Origin: Acetobacteraceae bacterium
GTDB lineage: Bacteria > Pseudomonadota > Alphaproteobacteria > Acetobacterales > Acetobacteraceae
Assembly (NCBI GenBank): GCA_003164135.1
Contig: PLSD01000097.1
Span: 310-53,632, forward strand
Length of the DNA: 53,323 nucleotides
Direction of reading: 5' to 3'
In this document: one piece after another, positions 34,470 to 43,239 of the stretch
How positions within the stretch are numbered: position 1 is the first letter of the stretch
Layout: each line of letters begins with the position of its first letter
The notes under the pieces: model-generated
The model's input: only the letters and a program-made list of their open reading frames with translations
Databases searched by the model: none
Told to the model about the DNA's origin: nothing
Translations under genes and position numbers: made by a program

Positions 34470-34589
34470 ATATTCCTGAGCGGGAATATAGCCCGGCATT
34501 TGGCTTAATATCCACAAAAATATGCGCGAACGGGAATATGTTTCAGTGTTTGGCCAAATATTCAGTTAGATATTCCCGATCGTGCATAT
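34470..34589 (-). promoter_or_regulatory. Three hip operators with 50-bp spacing
   Basis: Three 20-bp imperfect palindromes: ATATTCCTGAGCGGGAATAT (34470-34489), ATATGCGCGAACGGGAATAT (34520-34539) and ATATTCCCGATCGTGCATAT (34570-34589). Start points are exactly 50 bp apart, and the third is close to the reverse complement of the second. They end 14 bp upstream of hipB, the position expected for HipB autorepression. Confidence 0.8.
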
Positions 34590-34655
34590 TTCACTGAGTG
34601 TTCGGCCTATTGGCCTGGCCAGGCGCACGATCTCAGTCCGGCTTGATGACCGCCA

Positions 34656-34940
34656 ATGCTTCAGCTTGTCATCGACGCCAACATCCTTATCGGCGTGTTT
34701 CTTTCAGAAGCATTGCTCCCGGCACATCTCATGGTCCTCTGGCGCGAAGGGCGGTTTGATCTTCTCAACTCGCCTGGCCGGCTCGACGAACTGATGCGCG
34801 TGACGCGCTACCTAAAAATTCGCAAACAGCTGGTACCGGCGCTGGCTGGGTGCCTTATCAACGAACGCCGCGATATTGCTGTTACCGCTAGCCGCCGGCA
34901 CGATCGCTCATTTGCGCACAGGCCAATTTGCGCCCGCTGA
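34656..34940 (+). pseudogene. Truncated PIN-domain toxin gene
   Basis: Starts like a PIN-family toxin (MLQLVIDANILIGVFLSEAL, then DLLNSPGRLDELMRV, RYLKIRKQLVPA) with the first catalytic Asp in place, but after about 75 residues the sequence changes to unrelated basic residues and stops at 94. PIN domains need about 120-140 residues and two more acidic sites, so this copy is inactive. No antitoxin gene is left upstream. Confidence 0.65.
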
Positions 34941-34997
34941 TTGACACCCATCCTGGAGGTGGCAACAAGATGAGCCACGTCACAACGCCGAGTCCCA

Positions 34998-37313
34998 ATG
35001 CCGCCCCATTCCGCCGATTTGCCCCAGTCCGGCCAAAATCTTGCGGCCAGTCCCGAGGAGTGGCGCGGATTGCTCGAAAATGTCTTTGCCGGCGCAAAGA
35101 GCAAGGACGGTTATCTGGCGCTGGCGGAGACCGCCGAGCGCGCCTGTCCGGGAGATCCGCATATTCTGTGCTTGGCCGCGACGGCGGCACTGCTGGATGG
35201 CCGGGCCGACAAGGCGCAAACCTACCTCAAGCGTTATGCCAAGCGCTATGTGCCGGGGAGCACCTGTCACCTGTTGGCGGCACTGGCGCTGGGGCAACAG
35301 AACAAACTTGCGGCGGCGCGCGATCTGTTACAGCGGCACGCGCTGGCCGATTGGGTGAATGCTTGGCGCGTCTTTCCAGGAGCCGTGGCGCAGCAATCCT
35401 GGTTGATGACCGCGCTCGACGCCATAATGGGCCGCGCAACCGCGGCGCGCGGCCTCAAACCCTCAGCTAGGGCCGCCACGGCGAAGCTTGGCACAAAACC
35501 ACGCTCTCTCGCGAGGGCGCCCGCATTGTCCGCTCCGACAGTCGCGCCAGCGGCAACGCCGTCGCTATCCGCCCTGGAACAACTCCCGGTGGAAATTCCC
35601 CTGGCCATCGAAGCGGATCTGACCACCTTTCTCTCAGCCTGCGCTGGGCCGGGCGAGAGCGAAGGCGCTTGGTTCAATCTGCGCGCGCAACTGGCGCATC
35701 TCGGTCTGGCCGAGGGATTCGACGAACTACTCTGCCTACCGCATCTGCAAGGCATCGAGACATTCTGGTATCAGACCGAGACCGTGCGCAAGGTCATGAA
35801 GCAGTTCCATGGCCGCGTCCTGCTCGCCGATGAAGTCGGGCTGGGCAAGACTGTCGAAGCCGGTATGGTGCTCAAGGAATATCTGCTGCGCGGCATGGTG
35901 GCGCGCGTGCTGATTCTGGTCCCAGCAACACTGGTGGGCCAATGGCGGGAAGAGCTGGAGACCAAATTCGGCATCTCCTGCGTCACCAGCTATGACACGC
36001 TACTGCGTGATGACCCGGCAAAATTCTGGGCCGCGCCGCAGATCATCGCCTCGCTGCCCCTCGCCCGGCGGAGTGAACATGCTGCCCGGCTGTTGGCGCA
36101 GTCTTTTGATCTGGTGATCGTTGATGAGGCCCACCATCTGCGTGACCGCACCAGCGCCAGCTATAAATTGGTGGATGGGCTGACCAAGCGGTTTCTGCTG
36201 CTGCTTTCGGCCACCCCGGTACAGAACAATCTGATCGAGCTGTATAATTTGCTCACATTACTCAAGCCTGGGATTTTTAAGACGCAAAAGGAATTCCGCG
36301 CCAGATATATGGTCGCGGGTAAGCCGCGCCAGCCGGCGAATCCGGAACGGCTGCGCGATCTGATGCGTGACGCCATGATCCGCAACACGCGCGCCGTGGT
36401 GGCGCTCAAACTGCCCCGCCGGAACGCCTCTACCCGCTACGCCGACGCCGGCGCCAGTGAGGATTTCGCCTATCAGGAGTTGGCTGCCATGGTTCGCGCG
36501 CTCGCCGCCGACGGCCACCAGAACCGTCATCGTCTGGCGATGCACCATTTGCTGGGGGCTGCCGGTTCCTCGCCCGCCGCCGCCGCAGCCGCCATCGCCC
36601 GCTTTGCCGCGCGCCAGACCGACGCCACGCCATGGCAGCAACTGGGCGCGCGCTGGACGGCGCTGGGCACCGGCGCGAAGGAGACCACGCTACTGGAGTT
36701 GCTGGCCCGCAACCCCACCGAAAAAAAGCTGGTATTCATCCATCACCGCGAGACCATGTCCAGCCTGGCGGACCTACTAACCAAAAACGGTATTTCTTTT
36801 ACCCGGTTCGAGGGCGGCATGAGCGGTCCCGCCAAAGATGCCGCGATCGCTGATTTCCGGGAGCGGGTTGGCGTGCTGTTATGCACCGAGTCCGGCGGCG
36901 AGGGGCGCAATATCCAGTTCTGCAACACCTTGATCAATTTTGACATCCCGTGGAACCCCATGGCCATTGAACAGCGGATCGGCCGGATCGACCGCATCGG
37001 CCAGACCAGGGAGGTTTTCGTCTTCAACCTGGTGACGCGCGGCACCGCGGATGAACAGGTGCTGCGCCTGCTCGACGAGAAAATAAATATGTTCGAGCTT
37101 GTGGTTGGCGAGGCAGGGGCCATTCTGGGCGAGTTGGAGGAAGAGCGCGGGTTTGCCGAGCTGGTCCTGGACGCTTGGCTGGAAACGACCGAGGCAGGAC
37201 GGACAGCGGCATTCAATGATATCGGCCGCCGGCTCGATCAGGCGTTGCATCAGTACAGCGACGCCAAGGCGCTCGACGACGCGTTGTTCGGTGAAGATTT
37301 TGAAACCGCGTAG
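34998..37313 (+). CDS. SNF2/RapA-like helicase with N-terminal TPR-like region
   Basis: 771 residues. About 1-110 look like helical TPR-type repeats (ETAERACPGDPHILCLAATA). A Pro/Ala linker leads into a SNF2 ATPase: Walker A DEVGLGKT (K284), D376-EAH, LLLLSATPVQNN, and the C-terminal box EQRIGRIDRIGQ (around 655-668). RapA-type proteins remodel RNA polymerase; related ATPases (DrmD in DISARM, DpdE) serve in defence islands. The best Shine-Dalgarno (GGAGGT, 34955-34960) precedes an ATG at 34970 in another frame, so the true start, or a lost N-terminus, is uncertain. Followed by its partner after 10 bp. Confidence 0.85.
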   Translation: MPPHSADLPQSGQNLAASPEEWRGLLENVFAGAKSKDGYLALAETAERACPGDPHILCLAATAALLDGRADKAQTYLKRYAKRYVPGSTCHLLAALALGQQNKLAAARDLLQRHALADWVNAWRVFPGAVAQQSWLMTALDAIMGRATAARGLKPSARAATAKLGTKPRSLARAPALSAPTVAPAATPSLSALEQLPVEIPLAIEADLTTFLSACAGPGESEGAWFNLRAQLAHLGLAEGFDELLCLPHLQGIETFWYQTETVRKVMKQFHGRVLLADEVGLGKTVEAGMVLKEYLLRGMVARVLILVPATLVGQWREELETKFGISCVTSYDTLLRDDPAKFWAAPQIIASLPLARRSEHAARLLAQSFDLVIVDEAHHLRDRTSASYKLVDGLTKRFLLLLSATPVQNNLIELYNLLTLLKPGIFKTQKEFRARYMVAGKPRQPANPERLRDLMRDAMIRNTRAVVALKLPRRNASTRYADAGASEDFAYQELAAMVRALAADGHQNRHRLAMHHLLGAAGSSPAAAAAAIARFAARQTDATPWQQLGARWTALGTGAKETTLLELLARNPTEKKLVFIHHRETMSSLADLLTKNGISFTRFEGGMSGPAKDAAIADFRERVGVLLCTESGGEGRNIQFCNTLINFDIPWNPMAIEQRIGRIDRIGQTREVFVFNLVTRGTADEQVLRLLDEKINMFELVVGEAGAILGELEEERGFAELVLDAWLETTEAGRTAAFNDIGRRLDQALHQYSDAKALDDALFGEDFETA

Positions 37314-37323
37314 GGGTTAGAAA

Positions 37324-38478
37324 ATGGCCGCGTTGCGCGATTTTGTCGCGGAATTAATGGAACGCCGGGGCGCCGCTGTCGAGCCAATCGAACCTGATGG
37401 CCTCGCCGTGATCGCGCCGCCAGAGTTGCGCGCCATAATGAACTGGCCGGAACTGGCGCGGCTTGGTTTTGGGCGCGAGATGCCGGACACTAGCCAGTAC
37501 ATTGGCATGGAGGGCGGCTGGCTGGACCGTTTCGTCACGGTGTTGGGTGACGATGGAAGATATGCCGAACGCCAGGTCTCCTTGCCACCACCGTATTTCA
37601 CTGGCGATCCTGAACGTCTGCTCAGCCAGGCACTCGATCTGCCGAATGCGATCTGGCGTTTGCAGGCGCAGCGCACGGCCTGGACGCGGTGCCTGATTTT
37701 ATGTTTCCACAGCACCGCCTTATCCGATGAAAAGCGCGAGGCCCTGCTCTGGATGGGGTTCAATACCGGTACGGGCGCCGCACTTGGGGCTATGCTAGCG
37801 CGTTTGCGTAACGCACTCGCCGACAATGCGGTTTGGCTGGCGCCCGAGCGGGAGGTGCGCGCGGCCGCGGGAGAGGGTTGGAACGCCGCCACGATGCAAG
37901 CCAGGGTGCAGCCGGCACTGGACGCAGCAGTGCGGGCCGAACTGGCGGATTTTTTCCGGGCCATGCAGCGCCGTCTGACGCGCGACCACGACCGGCTGCA
38001 CGCTTATCACGATGATCTACGCCGGGAGTCGCTAAAGCGCCTTGCGGGACTGGCTGGCATCCCGGGCAGCAAGGCCGAAGCCGATGCAAAACGGGAGACC
38101 CTGCGGGTTGAAGCCATCGAGCGCGAGTATCGCGCCAAGGTCGATGATCTGCGACATAATTACGCACTGCGCGTCACCGTCGAGGGCGTGCAAGTCCTGG
38201 AATTATTTGTACCCGTGCAGCGGCTGGAGGTGCTGATCCGCCGCCGCAAGGGCGAGCGATTGATACAGCTCGACTGGCACCCGCTGACCCGCATGGCAGA
38301 GCCACCGCCCTGCGACTGGGGGCTGGGGCTTGGTATCACCCGCCTCGTCTGTGACGAGCAATTACATCTCACCGAGCCCGCCGGCCAAGCCCCTTGCCCG
38401 CGCTGCGGCAAGAGTTTTTGCCGCGCCTGCCACAAGACGGCCTGCCCGAAATGCGGCCACGCCGTTGCCATTCCATGA
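37324..38478 (+). CDS. Coiled-coil protein with C-terminal zinc ribbons, partner of the SNF2 helicase
   Basis: 384 residues, AGGGG ribosome site eight bases upstream. The N-terminal 130 residues are alpha/beta, the middle is helical (AELADFFRAMQRRLTRDHDR, then EAIEREYRAKVDDLRHNYAL), and the end carries CPRCGKSFC ... CPKCG (C358 onward), a likely treble-clef or double zinc ribbon, with an additional Cys in LVCDEQLHL. No catalytic motif. Adjacent and co-directional with the helicase, so the two likely act as a unit, perhaps with the zinc module contacting nucleic acid. Confidence 0.7.
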   Translation: MAALRDFVAELMERRGAAVEPIEPDGLAVIAPPELRAIMNWPELARLGFGREMPDTSQYIGMEGGWLDRFVTVLGDDGRYAERQVSLPPPYFTGDPERLLSQALDLPNAIWRLQAQRTAWTRCLILCFHSTALSDEKREALLWMGFNTGTGAALGAMLARLRNALADNAVWLAPEREVRAAAGEGWNAATMQARVQPALDAAVRAELADFFRAMQRRLTRDHDRLHAYHDDLRRESLKRLAGLAGIPGSKAEADAKRETLRVEAIEREYRAKVDDLRHNYALRVTVEGVQVLELFVPVQRLEVLIRRRKGERLIQLDWHPLTRMAEPPPCDWGLGLGITRLVCDEQLHLTEPAGQAPCPRCGKSFCRACHKTACPKCGHAVAIP

Positions 38479-38939
38479 AGAAAGCGCCGGCGTCAAAACT
38501 GAACGTCATCGCGATCGAGAGAGGCGAGCCGGCCTGAGTCGTCTCGATTGATAGCCGTGACCGCGCCGCCTGTTCTGCCTGCGCTACGCAATCTAATTCC
38601 CAGCGCAGCTCCTATCGACGTCCGGTGCCGCTGGGGCGATATCGGCTGGTTTCCGAGAGCTGGCGGTGGGTAAGGGCATCCATGGCTTCGGCTTCGTTGC
38701 AGCCTGCGCCCGATAGGGACCCGCGCTGGCCGTCGAGAATTTGGTCTTCCGTCGAAATACGGGCATGTCCGGCTCCAGCTTACGCAGGGCGCGGCGCACT
38801 GCAGCGGGCGGATGAAGTAATATTAGCGCTATGATAACCCCACACTAAAAAATGCATTTATGTAGCACGAGGTTGACAATGTTAAGATGGGCGAGCGGCT
38901 GAGGCTTGGCTATACGAGCCCCCTCGCCTTCTCCCTCGA

Positions 38940-39070
38940 CCGCGCCAAAGCATCTTCTTGCCCGCCACGTTCGGCCCAACGACGGCCGTAATCTCCGATA
39001 AGGTGGGTACCGCGATCGGATTGGTTCCGCAACAGCGGAAGCCAGACAGGGCGACAGATTCGATACGCAC
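38940..39070 (-). pseudogene. N-terminal fragment of an OLD/RecF-like ATP-dependent nuclease
   Basis: From a GTG at 39070 the minus strand reads VRIESVALSGFRCCGTNPIA then ITAVVGPNVAGKKMLW. This is the beginning of an AAA-type (AAA15/OLD) ATPase up to a degraded Walker A (GPNVAGKK, expected ...GKT/S). It breaks off within 50 codons. Confidence 0.6.
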
Positions 39071-39214
39071 AGGCTTCCTTCCTTCAGGCCGCAGTGGGGA
39101 GCGGGTCGGTGCCCTCCTCAACAATGCCCGGAGCGCTCCAGACAGGCCAGCGCGGCATTGACAGTCGGGGCAGATAGCCCCGTCTTATGGACGAGCTGGT
39201 TGGCGGTCGGGTAA

Positions 39215-39432
39215 AGAACCCTCAAGGACGTAACCATCAAACGCTTCTGCTATGAAAATCGCGACGGTCTGTGCAGACATCGCGCCGACTTCGTCACCGC
39301 CTATAACTTCGCCCGAAGGCTCAAATCCCTCAAGGACCTCACACCTTATGAATATATCCGCAAAATTTGGGCAAACGAGCCAAAACGATTCATCGTCAAT
39401 CCAATCAACCAAATGCTGGGACCAAACACCGA
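39215..39432 (+). mobile_element. 3' remnant of an IS481-type transposase
   Basis: A plus-strand frame without start reads RTLKDVTIKRFCYENRDGLC, HRADFVTAYNFARRLKSLKD, LTPYEYIRKIWANEPKRF, IVNPINQMLG. This matches the C-terminal end of IS481/IS3-group integrase-type transposases (the ...YNFARRLK..L.G.TPYE motif). The catalytic DDE part and the inverted repeats are missing. Confidence 0.75.
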
Positions 39433-39711
39433 GCCGGAGATTGGGGGCAGGTTTAGACATGTGCCCAATCCGGCATCACGCCGTTATTTAAGCAATGCCT
39501 GATTGGCTTAAATAGGAAATAAGCTAAGGTAAGCGCTCTTAAATACGAGACGAAGTTAATGGCGATGAAAAAACAATATCGTAGCGCGGTCATGGCTTCG
39601 ATTCATGAAACGGCGAAAGGCCTACACAATGCCAGCGCGATGGATAAGCAGACCATGCGCAAGTTTGACGCCGCCTGTTTGACGCCCGTGCACCCGCTTT
39701 CCGCCGAAGTA

Positions 39712-39806
39712 TCACTCCGGATATGTTCAAATGCCGCCAGGCTGAGCGCGTCGATCGGGGCCTCAAAAATCGCAAGCCTTGGCATGGGCGGGCGGAAATC
39801 GTCTGC
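39712..39806 (-). pseudogene. Fragment of a second DUF3991-Toprim gene
   Basis: The minus strand reads PMPRLAIFEAPIDALSLAAF then EHIRSDT, almost the same as PMPRLAIFEAPIDALSMAAF-EQLRSDT in the intact gene at 31.4 kb. Only about 32 codons remain before the match ends. Confidence 0.75.
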
Positions 39807-39839
39807 CGCGACCAGCACCGGGAACCGGGGGCCCTCTCC

Positions 39840-40163
39840 GCCGGGCCATTCCGACTGGAGACACAGCTTACCGATGGCGCGGGCGCTGGTTTGATTTGCG
39901 CGGTCTACCGCAGCTATTCGTGCCGCGGCGAGGGTCTCGCCACCATGTTGCCTCAGCGGCAGATGCGGGCCGGCCTAAACAATGTGATCAGCAGCTCGGA
40001 ATGGCCAAAGCTGGGCACTCAATTCAAGATGTTGCGTGCCGTCGCCGCCTGACTCGCACTCAATGCCAATCTGCCGCTACCACGATATCTATGTACCTAC
40101 GCCCCTGCCCTACCCGAATTTATGGAGAAAATCGCGGCGGCTCAGGTGAGCCTATTAAAATAA
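39840..40163 (+). pseudogene. Unidentified gene fragment with in-frame TGA
   Basis: A plus-strand frame reads ISSSEWPKLGTQFKMLRAVA, then TGA at 40050-40052, then continues coherently (LALNANLPLPRYLCTYAPAL, PEFMEKIAAAQVSLLK) to TAA at 40163. GC-rich third positions on both sides of the stop argue for a single former gene. The product is not recognised, and the 5' end cannot be placed. Confidence 0.4.
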
Positions 40164-40436
40164 AAGTCGGCAAGACCCCTTCGATTCAAGGCTTCGCCAA
40201 TCCTGAAGACCTCCGTCTAAAACTGAATTCTGTCGAACCAAGCTAGGCCAAAATCAATGGCCTTGTAAACTGACGACAACGCCAGTTTTGGGGCACTATA
40301 GCTTCTACATCCTCTCGCTCGATGCGCCACAAATGATAGTACCCATGTCGGCGACTCAAGTGTGTAGTGGGGACTGTACGTCAAAATTCTTGGGCAACGA
40401 CCTATGCCGCGCCTATCCGACTCGGGCGCCCCAAGG

Positions 40437-40694
40437 ATTGGCCTTTACCAGCAGATTTCAGCCAAAAGCCCATGTTGCCTGGAAAGTTATCCACAGGCCC
40501 GTATTGGCCTTAACTAGCGTACCGGCAACTTGTTCACAGGCTGCCAAAAATATCCCCTGGCCTCTTCCAGCGCAATCCTTGGCCTTTGCCAGCACGCGAC
40601 TCGCGCGACTCGCGGCTTTTTATTGGCCTTTACCCCCACATACTAATAAAAGAATCTAATAATCTTCAATTAGCTTGTACTGGTAAAGGCCAAG
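40437..40694. repeat. Upstream iteron cluster (probable origin of replication)
   Basis: Copies of the consensus TATTGGCCTTTACCAGCAGA lie at 40437-40455 (best), 40502-40518, 40557-40571, 40577-40595, 40621-40634, and one in reverse at 40678-40694, the last 57 bp before rep. The stretch also has two TTATCCACA/TTGTTCACA-like DnaA-box candidates (around 40487 and 40530) and an AT-rich patch at 40640-40675. Together these features are those of an iteron origin. Confidence 0.85.
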
Positions 40695-40750
40695 TTGCAC
40701 CGAATCATCGCTCCGTGTTTGTTGACAAAAGAGGCATTGAGAAAAAAGCG

Positions 40751-41716
40751 ATGAGCAACATTCACCAACAGATCTTCGACCTCGGGATTGAACAAGTCCG
40801 CAGGCAGGCAGCGTCCTCTCTCGAACGGCAGATGGTCGAAACAGCCTACGCTGTGATGAGCGATGAAGATCAGGGGTTCGGCGCCATACATGCTGGCTTT
40901 GCTATGTCCTCGTTGCCGCACAAAGAGACCAAAGAGTTGAAGTGGAGCCGGATTGGCGGTGGCGGCACAATAAAGCTGCGCGTCGAGTCCGGTTATGATC
41001 AGAATGACGAGCCTGTAGGTATCCCGTATGGGGCAACGGCTCGGATGATCCTTCTCTACCTACAATCTCGAGCAGTGGCCGAGCGGACGCGCGAAATCGA
41101 GATCGGCAAAAGCATGTATGCTTGGCTGAACCGCATGGGCATTCCCCTGGGCGGGAAGACCTATGCGCGCGTGCGCGAGCAATCGAGGCGATTGAGCTTC
41201 TGCAATCTCATGTTTTTCCATGTCGGCTCAGGTGACGAAGAGTTCAAAAAGGGCTCTTTTGTCCGGGATGCCATTATCGCCCGGGCTCCTACCCCTGGTT
41301 CGCTCACGCAGGGCTCTCTCTGGCGCGATACCGTGGTGCTCGATGAGGTCTTTTACCAGACACTGATCGAGCACCCACTACCGGTCCGCGAAGCAGCCAT
41401 TGGGTCTCTGTCAGGGCGCAGTGTGGCAATCGACGTGTATGTCTGGCTTTCCTACCGGCTGCACCAGCTGAAGAAGCCCACACCGGTATCCTGGCTCGCA
41501 CTTATGGATCAGTTCGGCCACAATTACAGCGGCGCCGCCGGCCTCCGGAACTTCAAGACCGAGTTCAAGGCGCCACTCCAGCTCGCTCTGGCAGCCTATG
41601 AAGGTGCTAAGGTCGAAGTGAACAGTGCCGGCGTGATCCTCTACCCCTCGCCGCCCGCTGTGCCCTTGAAGTCCACCATATCGACTGCAGCAAAACGCCT
41701 AATCACGGTAGAGTAG
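40751..41716 (+). CDS. repA: Plasmid replication initiator, RepA (RPA/PF04796) type
   Basis: 321 residues from ATG at 40751; the frame is open further upstream but crosses the iterons. Sequence pattern of the 'plasmid encoded RepA protein' family: IPYGATARMILLYLQSRAV, ARVREQSRRLSFCNLMFFHV, GRSVAIDVYVWLSYRLHQLK, SWLALMDQFGHNYSGAAGLR. These proteins bind iterons and open the origin. Iterons lie on both sides of the gene, with some overlapping its promoter, so copy number is probably controlled by handcuffing and autorepression. Confidence 0.9.
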   Translation: MSNIHQQIFDLGIEQVRRQAASSLERQMVETAYAVMSDEDQGFGAIHAGFAMSSLPHKETKELKWSRIGGGGTIKLRVESGYDQNDEPVGIPYGATARMILLYLQSRAVAERTREIEIGKSMYAWLNRMGIPLGGKTYARVREQSRRLSFCNLMFFHVGSGDEEFKKGSFVRDAIIARAPTPGSLTQGSLWRDTVVLDEVFYQTLIEHPLPVREAAIGSLSGRSVAIDVYVWLSYRLHQLKKPTPVSWLALMDQFGHNYSGAAGLRNFKTEFKAPLQLALAAYEGAKVEVNSAGVILYPSPPAVPLKSTISTAAKRLITVE

Positions 41717-41746
41717 TCATAAATTCAATGTGTTGGGCCGAAATGT

Positions 41747-42149
41747 TGTTGGCCTTTACCAGAAAAGAAGAATGGCATGGGAGAAAGGGGGCCAATGCCC
41801 CCTTTCTGATGCAACACCTTGATTTTGCTTGGTTTGATAGATTTAGACTATTGGCCTTTACCAGCAGATATGCCCTGCCCGAGCAGAGGTTTTAAGACGG
41901 ACGAGACCAGCTATTGGCCTCTACCAGCAGAAAATGCACCCGCAGGAAGACCAATGTCCGCCGATTTTTACTTAAAATCCAAATATTTCTACACGCGACT
42001 CCCAACGAGTCGTCAGATCGGCCAGTTATGCGGGTTCAACCCGGCATAACTGGTAAAGGCCAATACTCATGGAAGAGCAAAACAGGCATTTCCAACAACG
42101 CTGGTAGAGACCAAGTCCGACTATGTCACCGTACTGGTAAAGGCCAATA
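41747..42149. repeat. Downstream iteron cluster
   Basis: Direct copies at 41747-41761, 41849-41868 (perfect consensus TATTGGCCTTTACCAGCAGA), 41912-41931 (one change) and inverted copies at 42049-42065, 42100-42115 (degenerate) and 42132-42149. They follow the rep gene and precede the convergent parB end. A second binding region of this kind may titrate RepA or be the real origin. Confidence 0.85.
42022..42053. repeat. Strong hairpin inside the downstream iterons
   Basis: CCAGTTATGC and GCATAACTGG pair around GGGTT-c-AACCC, giving a nearly continuous 15-bp stem. It lies between convergent rep and parB; no T-run follows, so it may be a terminator-like barrier or an origin element. Confidence 0.55.
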
Positions 42150-42266
42150 CCCGGACCCAGCAAAATTTCGGCCAACAGTGGCTCTCGAATTTGGTTTAAG
42201 CACCGAGGCTTGTTGCAAAATTATAGAAACGCGCCCTGCACGGTGGGTTTCCTATTTTGGACTATG

Positions 42267-43238
42267 TCATGTCTTGACCCCGAAGCTGTTGCACACATCC
42301 CTGATCCTCGCGATGCAGTCCTCGACGGCGTCTTTTGGGAGGTTTGCCTCATCGAAAACAATCCGGATCAGGCCCGGCTTCTTGTCGAACTTGAAGCTCC
42401 AGGACGGTCCGCTCTTAGATGCGTTTTCCGTTTGAGAAACCGGTGTGGCTGAAAGGTAGCGCAGAACGAGATTAAACCGCTCGTCACTGCCGGCGTTGCT
42501 CTCCTTACACAGCGCAAGAACACTCTCGCGCTCCGCCACCCAGTCAAGTTTCTCAAGAAATTTTGTCAGTTCGAGCCATTTGCGCCGCCCCGTAGTTTGC
42601 GCCGGCCCGATTGCCTCCACGAGTTCGGCCGGTATCGTCGTGCCAACTGTTATCAGCCGAGACAATTCGGTCTTGTCTATCCCAAGGGCCGAGCAGATCG
42701 TCTCCCGTTGGAATTTCTTGTCTTCGAGACGAGCCGCAAAAACCGCGCGCTCAATGTATGATAGGTCAAGACGGCTTTGATTCTCCTGACCCTGTGCAAC
42801 GACCAGCTCGTCGTCAGTCAAATTTTTAATGAGCGCTTTGACAGGCAGCCCGAGGCTCTTCAACGCGCGATAGCGGCGATGTCCGAAGGCGATCTGGTAC
42901 CGCCCCTCAAGCTTCGGATGCGGCCGCAATAGAATTGGCGTACGCTGCCCGTGTTCCTTGATGGAGGCGGTGAAAATTTCCATGTCTCCGCCGTCTCCGA
43001 TCCGGTCGGTAATAAATGACGGATCGATGAGTTCGGTAGGAACTTCTACGACGAGGTCGCCGGTCGCAAGTTTTTCTTGCGCTTCGCGCAAATTCGTCGC
43101 CATCGCCTCAAATGATTCACTCATGGCGCCCACCACACCAACGCCCCTGTTGGACAGTTTTCGCTGCGGGAGAACCATTGTGCTTTCGACGGGGTCGGTA
43201 GGTGTAATCAGATGATCAAGGAGATGCTTGCGAGCCAT
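42267..43238 (-). CDS. parB: Plasmid partition protein ParB/RepB
   Basis: 323 residues, starting one base after the parA stop (TGA-C-ATG). Begins MARKHLLDHLI like RepB proteins of repABC plasmids; contains the GHRRYRAL CTP-binding box (G119-R122) and a HTH (RETICSALGIDKTELSRLIT). It would bind the parS palindromes upstream of parA and cooperate with ParA in segregation. Confidence 0.92.
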   Translation of the reverse strand: MARKHLLDHLITPTDPVESTMVLPQRKLSNRGVGVVGAMSESFEAMATNLREAQEKLATGDLVVEVPTELIDPSFITDRIGDGGDMEIFTASIKEHGQRTPILLRPHPKLEGRYQIAFGHRRYRALKSLGLPVKALIKNLTDDELVVAQGQENQSRLDLSYIERAVFAARLEDKKFQRETICSALGIDKTELSRLITVGTTIPAELVEAIGPAQTTGRRKWLELTKFLEKLDWVAERESVLALCKESNAGSDERFNLVLRYLSATPVSQTENASKSGPSWSFKFDKKPGLIRIVFDEANLPKDAVEDCIARIRDVCNSFGVKT

Positions 43239-43239
43239 G

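Larger units (their letters stand above)
38479..40250. other. Graveyard of gene fragments
   Basis: About 1.8 kb without an intact gene. It holds pieces of at least four genes (described separately) on both strands, plus short frames with no recognisable product. It separates the SNF2 pair from the replicon and probably marks repeated insertion and deletion. Confidence 0.6.

Noticed and set aside
40437..42149. Repeated TTGGCCTTTACCAG units as a CRISPR array
   Set aside because: Spacing is irregular, orientation is mixed, units flank a rep gene; they are iterons.
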